From Pelomonas nitida (GTDB taxonomy: Bacteria > Pseudomonadota > Gammaproteobacteria > Burkholderiales > Burkholderiaceae_C): a stretch of DNA of 64,000 nt. Below the pieces are notes generated by a model. The model saw only the letters and a list, made by a program, of their open reading frames with translations, searched no databases and was not told the DNA's origin. Shown piece after piece: positions 55,378-62,458 of the stretch. The stretch is taken from positions 238,007-302,006 of the forward strand of contig NZ_JBIGIA010000006.1 of assembly GCF_043555975.1 (NCBI RefSeq), read 5' to 3'. Numbering within the stretch: the first letter of the stretch is position 1; the number at the start of each line of letters is the position of its first letter. Both the position numbers and the translations under genes were made by a program.

Positions 55378-55878
55378 TCACTCTCCGTCGAAGGCGTCGA
55401 ACACATCCGTCGGGTACAGCCGCACCGGCGCCGCGGCCGTGCCGCTGCGGTCCAGCGTCGGCGACGACGCGCCCGCTGCGTAGACCAGTTTGCGCAGCAG
55501 CACCCCCGATGCGGGATCGATCTGCAGGAAGACATTGCGCACGGCCGTGTTTCGCGCGGCGATGTGGCGCTGCATCTGGCCCGGCTGGGTGTCCACTTCG
55601 ATGTGCGTGGTCTGGTTGCCGCGCCGCGGGTTGTTGAAGCTGGCATCCGGCCGCAGGCGCGGGTTGGGCTGGCCCGGGCCACGAGGCTGGTCGATGCGCA
55701 CGGGCGTACGCGGGAACCGGCGGCGCAGGTCGTTGGTCAGGCTGCCAATGACGTGCCAATGCGTCAGGTTGGGCGACAGGCCGCGCTGCCCGTGGGGCAG
55801 CCGTGTCAGTTCGTCGATGCCGTTGTCGATGTCGGCCACGGCGTCGGCGAGGATCGCGCGGTCCCAAGGCGTGCTCAT
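55378..55878 (-). CDS. Hypothetical protein, 166 aa
   Basis: I do not recognise this protein. It begins MSTPWDRAILADAVADIDNG. The central part (FNNPRRGNQTTHIEVDTQPG, then MQRHIAARNTAVRNVFLQID) is polar with conserved-looking Asn, Arg and His. It resembles a small alpha/beta domain and could be enzymatic, but there is no firm motif. It ends DVFDAFDGE. It has no signal peptide. The ATG at 55876-55878 overlaps the stop of a possible 50-codon ORF upstream (ATGA) and is followed closely by the 255-residue gene. Confidence 0.75.
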   Translation of the reverse strand: MSTPWDRAILADAVADIDNGIDELTRLPHGQRGLSPNLTHWHVIGSLTNDLRRRFPRTPVRIDQPRGPGQPNPRLRPDASFNNPRRGNQTTHIEVDTQPGQMQRHIAARNTAVRNVFLQIDPASGVLLRKLVYAAGASSPTLDRSGTAAAPVRLYPTDVFDAFDGE

Positions 55879-56027
55879 GTTGGCCGTCCAGCGTCAGCAG
55901 GTGCCGGCCGGCGCATCGCGCGCAGGCGGCGGGCGGGTGCCGGCTGGCCGACGCGTGGCGTCGCCGTCCAGGCGAACCGGCGGCCGGCCGGGCGGGGGCG
56001 GGCGAGGGCCTTCATGGCTGCCTTCAT
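55875..56027 (-). CDS. Possible 50-aa basic small ORF
   Basis: A 50-codon frame starts 3 bp after the stop of the 361-residue gene (ATG at 56025-56027, or 56013-56015) and ends in a TGA overlapping the next ATG. The product starts MKAAMKALARPRPAGRRF and is Arg/Ala/Pro-rich and very basic. The first 37 codons have strong GC3, the last ten do not. No ribosome site is visible. The exact fit between neighbours suggests translation, but composition alone could create it. Confidence 0.35.
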   Translation of the reverse strand: MKAAMKALARPRPAGRRFAWTATPRVGQPAPARRLRAMRRPAPADAGRPT

Positions 56028-56030
56028 GGC

Positions 56031-57116
56031 TCAGGCCGCCTGACGCACGCCCAGCACGCTTTGCAGCGCGGGTGTCACACCGGGGAATCCACGGCCTTCC
56101 GGCGTCATGCGGTAGGCCGCCACCCAGGCCTCGGCGTGCGCACCCATCGGTCGCACGACGCTCTGGAACAGGATGGGGTCGATCGCGGTCTTGAAGTCGT
56201 TGTCGGCGATGAACTGCAGGATGCGGCGGCCGCTCTCGGCCATCTTGGCGCGCTGGCTGGGTTCGGCCACGCCGCCCAGGTAGCGGTTGGAGACGATTTC
56301 CACGACGTCCCACTTGGTGTTGGCGTCGAACGCCTTCTTGATGTCGGGCGCATCCAGCAGCTGCAGCACGGTCTTCAGGTGGTGGCCCGTCTCCATGGCC
56401 AGCGAGAAGATGTTGCCGTAGGTCGACCGGTCCAGTGCGTACCGCAGGTCCAGCCCGATGCGTTGCACGGTGGCCACGCTGCCGAAGGGGCGCTGCTCGA
56501 TGACCTGGCCGCCGCGGATGACCTCGCCGATGAGCAGGTCGCGGAAGTACTGGCCCAGCGACACCATGAAGCCCACCATCTGCCGGTGGAAGTTGCGGTT
56601 GACCACGGCGCCGGCCGGCGCCTGCCCGGTGCCGTAGTTGAACGCACGGCGGTAGGCCACCATGCGATCGGCGCGCTTGTAGCGCAGCGGTTGCCATTTC
56701 TCGAGCAGGTACAGGCCGCGCGCACCGGGGCCGCGCTGGATGCGCATCTTGCCCAGGCGGAACAGGCGCAGCAGCGTGTCCACCACTTCGAAGATCTTCA
56801 TGCGCTCGTGCTGGTAGATGTAGTACAGCTCTGCCGCCGCATGCAACTGGCTCGGCACGACGGCGTCGTCGAAGTCCGGCGTGATGTGCGGGTAGGCGAT
56901 CTTGTCGAAGTCCGGCGGACCGTTCTCGCCGAAGCCGACCAGATCGAGGAAGCCGTCGCGGCCCTCGCCGTTGGCGGCGCCCTTGAGCAGCTCGCTGAAG
57001 CGTTGCTCGAAGGGCTGCTCGAACTTCTGCCGCTCGGCAGCCGGCATGGCCGCCAGTTGGTCGCGCAGGAAGGTCTCCCACAGCCGCTGGATGGTCTCGG
57101 TAGTCTGGAAGCTCAT
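56031..57116 (-). CDS. Hypothetical helical protein, 361 aa
   Basis: I do not recognise this protein. It is predicted soluble and largely helical, starting MSFQTTETIQRLWETFLRDQ. Notable stretches are LYYIYQHERMKIFEVVDTLL, YRRAFNYGTGQAPAGAVVN and FHRQMVGFMVSLGQYFRDLL, followed by GNIFSLAMETGHHLKTVLQL. No catalytic motif stands out. It is in the middle of the minus-strand operon, 41 bp after the coiled-coil gene. A structural or scaffold role is possible but not shown. Confidence 0.78.
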   Translation of the reverse strand: MSFQTTETIQRLWETFLRDQLAAMPAAERQKFEQPFEQRFSELLKGAANGEGRDGFLDLVGFGENGPPDFDKIAYPHITPDFDDAVVPSQLHAAAELYYIYQHERMKIFEVVDTLLRLFRLGKMRIQRGPGARGLYLLEKWQPLRYKRADRMVAYRRAFNYGTGQAPAGAVVNRNFHRQMVGFMVSLGQYFRDLLIGEVIRGGQVIEQRPFGSVATVQRIGLDLRYALDRSTYGNIFSLAMETGHHLKTVLQLLDAPDIKKAFDANTKWDVVEIVSNRYLGGVAEPSQRAKMAESGRRILQFIADNDFKTAIDPILFQSVVRPMGAHAEAWVAAYRMTPEGRGFPGVTPALQSVLGVRQAA

Positions 57117-57157
57117 GGCATGGCTCCGGCGTGATGTTGCATTGGGTGGAAGGGTGA

Positions 57158-58039
57158 CTAGGCCAGGAAGGCGGCGATCTCCGCGATCAGCGCATGAACG
57201 TCGACGAAGCGTTGGCTGCGTTGTTGCGCGTCGGCGCCCCTGAATTCGTAGAACGCCTTCAAGAACCGATCCTTGAGGTCGTGTGGCGCACCCGTGAGGG
57301 CGGCCGCCTCGACCTGGGCAGCCTTGAGCAAGCCCTCCAGGGCCACGTTTTCACCGGTTTTGTCCTTGGCGCCGTGGTCCTTGCCCTTGTACGGCTGCCC
57401 TGGCGTGGCGTCGAGCGCCAGCGTCTGGACCTGCGCCAGCAGCCGGAGCAGTGGAGCGGCCCTCGTGCTGACTGACGCGCAGCCCGGTGCCGGGCAAGGC
57501 GTAGGTGCGGGTGCTGGTGTGGGGGAGTTCGCCCTCTGGATGGCGTCGAGCAGTTCGTTGAAACCTTTGTCAAGCCGCTGCGTCAGCGCCATGGCGCTCT
57601 CGGCATTGTCCTGAGTCACACGGGTTTGCAGCGCCGACAACGCGGTGCCGATGTTCGACATCAGCGTGTTGCCGTTCTGGGCAATTTGCTGGCCGTGCTG
57701 GTTGTTCAGCTGGGTGACGGCATCGGTCAGTCGCTGTGTCACGTCTGCGCGCAGGACAGACAGCGTATTGCCGACGTTGGTGGTGACCGCCTGGCTGCTT
57801 TCGGCAATTTGCTGAGCATGCTGCGCGGCCAGCGTTGCGACGGCACCGGCAAGGTTCTGTTTGACGTCCTGGCTCAACAGCGCGATGCCGTCCTGGGTGG
57901 GTTTGACTGCGTCCAGCATGGCCTTGGGCAGCGCCGTCACGCGGCTCAGCGTGGCGGCGGCATCGAGCTGGTTGCTCGAGAGCTTCTGCACAAGCCCGTC
58001 GATCTCGACGTGGATGAGTGCCTTTTGCGAGCTCAACAT
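57158..58039 (-). CDS. Coiled-coil repeat protein, 293 aa
   Basis: I do not recognise a family. Residues about 1-170 are helical with heptad-like spacing and two copies of a 41-residue repeat. One copy starts LAGAVATLAAQHAQQIAES and the next LTDAVTQLNNQHGQQIAQN; shared positions are QHxQQIA, the NxGxxLSxL turn and a V-TQ end. A Pro/Ala linker (SPTPAPAPTPCPAPG, about 174-188) leads to a C-terminal domain of about 100 residues (RLLAQVQTLALDATPGQPYKG). AAGGAG upstream of the ATG at 58037-58039 supports the start. The repeats suggest an elongated or tethering protein. Confidence 0.8.
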   Translation of the reverse strand: MLSSQKALIHVEIDGLVQKLSSNQLDAAATLSRVTALPKAMLDAVKPTQDGIALLSQDVKQNLAGAVATLAAQHAQQIAESSQAVTTNVGNTLSVLRADVTQRLTDAVTQLNNQHGQQIAQNGNTLMSNIGTALSALQTRVTQDNAESAMALTQRLDKGFNELLDAIQRANSPTPAPAPTPCPAPGCASVSTRAAPLLRLLAQVQTLALDATPGQPYKGKDHGAKDKTGENVALEGLLKAAQVEAAALTGAPHDLKDRFLKAFYEFRGADAQQRSQRFVDVHALIAEIAAFLA

Positions 58040-58067
58040 GGTGTTGCTCCTTGACAGCCAGACGCGC

Positions 58068-60056
58068 TCAGAAACGGACCTGGCCGCTGCGTGCCGGGCT
58101 GGGCCGGCCGCGGCCGAGGCGGTCGACGCGGTCGATCAGCGTGTCGAAGGTGGTTTCCAGCGTCGGCGGCAGATCCAGCGTGCTGGTATCGCGGCAGTCT
58201 TCGCCGATCACCGCGCGCACGGCCGCCTTCACGGCGTCCTGCACGCGCACCAGCGAGCCATCGATCTGCGAGCAGTTGGCCACCATGGCGTGGACCAGGT
58301 TGCCCCAGCTTCGTTCCATGTCGAGTTGCATGCAGAGCTCCTGTTCGACGAGATTCACGAAGCCGTCCAGCGCTTCGTCGCTGCCGACGGCGGCGCCCAG
58401 CTGGGGCTGGGCGGCGAACAGGCCGCCGAGCTCCGAGTAAAGGTCGGTGATGTCCTCGATGGATGCTTCGGCGTCGGGCGCGCTTTCGTCGGGCGCCGCG
58501 TCCAGTGCGGCCTGCAGCTCCGGCAGCACCAGAGGCGGTGATGCCGTCAGCGCGACATCCAGCGTGCGGCGGGCGAGTCGTCGAGCCGCGGCCAGCGCAT
58601 CGGATGCGGCCGAGTTTTCCGACAGCAGCAGGTCGGGGCGCAGGCAATCGGCTACCGCTTCCAGCAGATGCACCAGCGTGCGCATGCCGGGCCGAGGATT
58701 GCCGTTGCCGTTGGTGAGGCAGGCGCTGCCGACGACCTCGTCGATGAGGTAGCCATAGGCCGACGCGCGACGTTCGGCGGTACCGAAATTGACGAAGCCC
58801 AGCGAGTACAGATCGATGGCGCGGTCGGTGTCGTACAGCACCTTGTCCAGCAGTGCCACGCAGCCGCGATCGGCGCTGCAGCAGGCGCCGGAGATGCAGT
58901 CGATCTCGTCGGCCAGCAGATTGCGGCGCGAGACCAGGTCCACCAGCCGCTGGTCGGCGGCGTCCAGGCCGGAGCTGCCGTACAGGCCATAGAAGAGGAT
59001 GGGCGGCCGGGCGATCTTCATCAGCCGGAAGCCACCCGCCGAGTCGAACGCCGACGAGAACAGCTGCAGCGCCTCCAGGAAGGCATACAGCGCGGGAGAT
59101 TCGGGGCTGACGCCGTGCCGCGCCACCACGATGAAGCGACGGAACCGCTCCAGCGCCAGCATCGACGTCGAGCCCACGGCGCGCAGGCCCTCGGAGGAGT
59201 TGTCGCCGCTGCGCTGGACGAGCTCATCCATCGTGCGCGCCAGTTCGGTTTCGACGAGCAGCGAGCGCAGGTCGCTCTGTCCCTGCGCGTCCAGCAGCTG
59301 GTTGAGTTGCCGGTAGGCGTCCAGGCCGCGCGGCCATTCTTCGGGGCCGTAGGCCAGCTGCGTGCTGCCCACGAGGTTGCGCAAGGCAAAGATGACCGCG
59401 TCGCGGCGCGTCTGCAAGTCGCTGTAGGCGACCTGCGGCACGTAGCGGCCGCCGCCGAAGCCGACATTGGCCAGTGCCTCGCCCATGATGACGATGAGCA
59501 GGTTGGCGGCCTCGTCCAGGCTCTGCGCGAACTTCCTGAAGTCCGTCAGCATGGCGGGCGTGTGGGTGCCGACGAGGCGGGCCAGCCGGGCGTAGTCGTT
59601 GAGCTGCCGGCGCATCGCGAAGCCCTTGTCGCGGTTGCGCGGGTCCAGGGCGAAGCGCGCGGCGTTGTAGCCCTCGCTGAGCGCGGCGCGAATCGCCTGG
59701 CCCCAGCCGCGCAGCTCAGGGGCGACATCCTTGAGGATGGCGCTGCGCGTCAGGTGCTCCAGGTCCAGGTTGATGTCGTCGAGCGCCTGCTTCCATTCGG
59801 CGCCGCCGGCGGCGGTGAGCATCTGCACGACAGGTGTGGCGCTGCTGGCCGCCTGCAGGAAGGGCAGCCCGCGCGACTCCTGGCCGATGGCCTGTGCGCG
59901 CGGGTCGGCGCTGTAACGCTCGAGCAGCGCCTGCGCCACCTGTTGGGGGTCGCTGGGGTCGCCCACCTTCAATTCCCGGCGGATCAGGTTGTCCAGCACG
60001 AGCCGGTCTTGGCCGCTGCGCGCGGTGGTGTTGGACAGGGTGTTGGAGGAGGCCAT
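58068..60056 (-). CDS. Hypothetical protein, 662 aa
   Basis: I do not recognise this protein. It starts MASSNTLSNTTARSGQDRLV, is soluble and mostly helical, and has no signal peptide. Segments that look conserved are RFALDPRNRDKGFAMRRQLN, GGGRYVPQVAYSDLQTRRDA and RPPILFYGLYGSSGLDAADQ. Cysteines cluster at CISGACCSADRGC (about residues 395-407), which could bind metal or form disulfides. An acidic stretch (ESAPDAEASIEDITDLYSE) lies near 530. It is the largest gene of the operon and could be its core structural component, by inference only. Confidence 0.8.
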   Translation of the reverse strand: MASSNTLSNTTARSGQDRLVLDNLIRRELKVGDPSDPQQVAQALLERYSADPRAQAIGQESRGLPFLQAASSATPVVQMLTAAGGAEWKQALDDINLDLEHLTRSAILKDVAPELRGWGQAIRAALSEGYNAARFALDPRNRDKGFAMRRQLNDYARLARLVGTHTPAMLTDFRKFAQSLDEAANLLIVIMGEALANVGFGGGRYVPQVAYSDLQTRRDAVIFALRNLVGSTQLAYGPEEWPRGLDAYRQLNQLLDAQGQSDLRSLLVETELARTMDELVQRSGDNSSEGLRAVGSTSMLALERFRRFIVVARHGVSPESPALYAFLEALQLFSSAFDSAGGFRLMKIARPPILFYGLYGSSGLDAADQRLVDLVSRRNLLADEIDCISGACCSADRGCVALLDKVLYDTDRAIDLYSLGFVNFGTAERRASAYGYLIDEVVGSACLTNGNGNPRPGMRTLVHLLEAVADCLRPDLLLSENSAASDALAAARRLARRTLDVALTASPPLVLPELQAALDAAPDESAPDAEASIEDITDLYSELGGLFAAQPQLGAAVGSDEALDGFVNLVEQELCMQLDMERSWGNLVHAMVANCSQIDGSLVRVQDAVKAAVRAVIGEDCRDTSTLDLPPTLETTFDTLIDRVDRLGRGRPSPARSGQVRF

Positions 60057-60083
60057 GGGAAGTCCTTGTGATGGGGTTCGGGG

Positions 60084-61346
60084 TCAGGCGACCAGGCGCA
60101 GCGGTGCGCGCCGGCTGCTGCCGCTGAGCTGGTCGGTCACGACATGGGCCAGCCGCTGCGGCGGGATGCGCCCGCCCTCCAGCGCGTAGTGCGCGGCGCT
60201 GACGACGTGCCTGGGCGGCAGCTCCGCCAGTCGGCCGGCCTCCAGGCGGCGCGCACCTTCCAGGATTGCTTCCTGATCGGAGCGCTCAAAGCGGATGACG
60301 TCGGCCAGTGCCTGCTGAGCCAGGTTGCGCCTTGTCTGGTAGGCGATCTCGTCGACCACTTCGGGGATCAGCCGCGGTGCGCTGTTGATGAGGCCGGCCG
60401 GCATGCGATGGCCGTTCTCTGCGCGATACAGGCCCTGCCAGACCCGCAGCAGTTTGGTCGCATCGGCATGGAAATCCATGCGGCGCAGCATCTCGGCAAG
60501 CAGGTAGACACGCAGGTAGGCCGTGGGGTGGGCCCCGCCGGGGCGGAACGTCATCGTGCGCGGTTGCGGGTGGGCGAGAAAGTCCGCCATGCCCCATGCT
60601 GCGGCCGGCCCGCCGAGCAGGATGGCGGCCAGGTCCGCAAAGATTTCCTTGTGCCAGCGTCCGTAGACGGACGCCAGCATCGGGTTGCGGGCCCGGCCCA
60701 TGACGCGTCGCAGCACCGCCTGGTGGTTTTCCTGCCAGATGCCGGCATCGGCCTGGATGTTGTGCGCCACCTCATGCAGGAACACGCTCTGCCAGGGCTG
60801 ATCGCGGTCCCAGGGGATGCGGATCAGCGGAAACGGGTTGGCTTCGCCCAGCAGGCGCGACAGCGCCACGCCGCGCCGCATCGTGGCGGGCGAGTAGCCG
60901 TGCTCCATGTAGGACACCGGCTTCAGCAGCGGCGCCTCGAACAGGCGGGGCGAGGACTGGCGGATGGCCTGGTAGCAGTCGGCTGCGATGCTGTCGTGTG
61001 CCGCGAGCGACGGGCCGAAAGCCGTGCCGCGCTGGGCAAACACCTCGTAGAACATGCCGAACAGGCGTCGCGCCCGGTCCAGCTCGCGTTCCACGAGGGC
61101 GATGTCCACCAGCACGCGCTGCGGCGCTCGCTGCCCGCGGTCGGTCTGCAGATCCTCGAAGCGCTGGCGGATGCGCTGCTCCACGGCGGCCAGCCGCGCG
61201 TTCGCCGCGCGGAAATGCTCTGCCGACGGCGCGTAGGGCATGTCCTGGGGACGCAGGCCGACGAAGGCGTTGTCCACCCGCGCTAGCCGGGACAGCCGTG
61301 CCGACAGCCCCGTGATCTTGGCTTGCAGGAAGCGTCGCACGTTCAT
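60084..61346 (-). CDS. Putative HExxH zinc metallopeptidase of unknown family, 420 aa
   Basis: A soluble protein with a gluzincin-like zinc motif H191-E-x-x-H195 in SVFLHEVAHNIQAD. A likely third ligand and helix partner is E234-x-x-A-D238 (WHKEIFADLAAILL), reminiscent of M48-type spacing. An N-terminal helical region precedes it (residues 40-110). A C-terminal LxxL-rich helical part follows. No signal peptide is present, so it acts in the cytoplasm or is exported by another route. The rest does not resemble M48, M50 or DUF4157 proteins. Its neighbours are the two polyampholyte proteins upstream, possible substrates. Confidence 0.8.
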   Translation of the reverse strand: MNVRRFLQAKITGLSARLSRLARVDNAFVGLRPQDMPYAPSAEHFRAANARLAAVEQRIRQRFEDLQTDRGQRAPQRVLVDIALVERELDRARRLFGMFYEVFAQRGTAFGPSLAAHDSIAADCYQAIRQSSPRLFEAPLLKPVSYMEHGYSPATMRRGVALSRLLGEANPFPLIRIPWDRDQPWQSVFLHEVAHNIQADAGIWQENHQAVLRRVMGRARNPMLASVYGRWHKEIFADLAAILLGGPAAAWGMADFLAHPQPRTMTFRPGGAHPTAYLRVYLLAEMLRRMDFHADATKLLRVWQGLYRAENGHRMPAGLINSAPRLIPEVVDEIAYQTRRNLAQQALADVIRFERSDQEAILEGARRLEAGRLAELPPRHVVSAAHYALEGGRIPPQRLAHVVTDQLSGSSRRAPLRLVA

Positions 61347-61378
61347 GATGCCGCCTCTTCTTGACCGTTGCGGGGGGC

Positions 61379-62431
61379 TCAGCGGCAGCGCAGGTTGATG
61401 ACCACCGGGCCGCGCGCGAGTACGCGGCGCCCCCGGGCGCAGTGAGGGCAGGCGCCGCCGCCGGCGCGCGCGACCCGGCCGGTCGTGGCGACCACTTGGT
61501 GTGCGAGCGGCGCCACCGTGCGCGCAACCGCCTGTGCGGCCTGCCCGCGCGGCGTGACGCGGCGCGCCGGGGCGACCAGTGGCCGCGACAGCCGCTGCAC
61601 GGTCTGCGGGCGGGCGGTCACCTGCCGGGCGATGCGCTGCACCGTGCGCACCGCCTGGCGGGCCGGCAAGCGGCGGCGCTGCACCACGCGTCGGGTGGCC
61701 GTGACGGCCCGTGCCACGGCGCGGGCAGCCTGCGGGCCCTGGCGACGGACGGCGCCTCGCACCGCCTGGCTGACAGCACGCACGGCGGCTCGCCGGACCG
61801 GCGCGGCAGCGCGCGCGACCCCCGGCAGCGCGCGGCGGATGACCATGCCGGCAAGCACCGGCGCGGCGGCGTCGACGCCGTCCTCGTCGAGCCCGTCCAC
61901 GAGTTCGTCGAACGCCTCGAACTCATCGGCGCCGTCGGCCAGCAGCCGGCCGGCAACATTGGCGATGCGGCCGATCATCTGCGCCTGCGGGATGGGAATC
62001 ATGCTGGCGATCGGGCCCACGACGCGCGCCGCCTGGCCGATGCCGCGGCCCACGGTGCGGGCGATGTTGCCCAGGCGGCGGAAGAACTCGTCGCCGTCGC
62101 CGGCGTCCATCGCGTCGGCCACCGCCGCCTCGAAGGCATCGTCACCGCCGTCGCTGTCGGCCGAGGCCTCGAACTCATCGAACTCGTCGAAGCTGTCGCC
62201 TTCATCGAACTCGTCGAAACCGTCGCCCCCGCCCCCGAACAGGCCACCGGCCGCGCGGCCGATGCCGCCCAGCAGTCGGCCCAGGAATTCGTCGTCGCCT
62301 TCGTCGGCGCCGTCGAACTCATCGAACTCATCGCCTTCGTCGAACTCGTCGTAGGCATTGGATGCGCGTGTGGGGCCCTCGGCGGCGTCGGACATCAGGT
62401 CGTCCATCACGTCGGCTTCAAATCGGTCCAT
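61379..62431 (-). CDS. Polyampholyte protein A, acidic N-terminus and Arg-rich C-terminus, 350 aa
   Basis: I recognise no family. Residues 1-110 are strongly acidic with FDEFDE-type repeats. DEFLGRLLGGIGRA (about 47-60) interrupts them and is shared with the upstream paralogue. A hydrophobic segment (ARVVGPIASMIPIPQAQMIG) and a second acidic patch (DEFEAFDELVDGLDEDGVD) lead to a basic half rich in Arg/Ala/Val (about 200-335). The tail has GACPHCARGRR (a CxxC pair) and ends GPVVINLRCR. AAGGAG precedes the ATG. Opposite charges in one chain suggest self-association, condensate formation or peptide-like processing. Confidence 0.8.
   Translation of the reverse strand: MDRFEADVMDDLMSDAAEGPTRASNAYDEFDEGDEFDEFDGADEGDDEFLGRLLGGIGRAAGGLFGGGGDGFDEFDEGDSFDEFDEFEASADSDGGDDAFEAAVADAMDAGDGDEFFRRLGNIARTVGRGIGQAARVVGPIASMIPIPQAQMIGRIANVAGRLLADGADEFEAFDELVDGLDEDGVDAAAPVLAGMVIRRALPGVARAAAPVRRAAVRAVSQAVRGAVRRQGPQAARAVARAVTATRRVVQRRRLPARQAVRTVQRIARQVTARPQTVQRLSRPLVAPARRVTPRGQAAQAVARTVAPLAHQVVATTGRVARAGGGACPHCARGRRVLARGPVVINLRCR
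62167..62353. repeat. 9-bp tandem repeats encoding Phe-Asp-Glu units
   Basis: TCGAACTCR units of 9 bp recur at about 62169-62229 and 62313-62350. They translate on the minus strand to Phe-Asp-Glu triplets of polyampholyte A. Copies differ by single bases. Such arrays can expand or contract by slippage. Confidence 0.8.
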
Positions 62432-62458
62432 GGTGATCTCCTTGCAGTGGATGGCGGT

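Noticed and set aside
60084..61346. DUF4157-type cargo of an extracellular contractile injection system
   Set aside because: HEVAHNIQ resembles the HE(L/A)xHVVQQ motif only over a few residues, and no sheath, tube, baseplate or spike genes are present.
62167..62353. CRISPR-like repeat array
   Set aside because: The repeats are 9-bp in-frame coding units without spacers; they encode FDE triplets.
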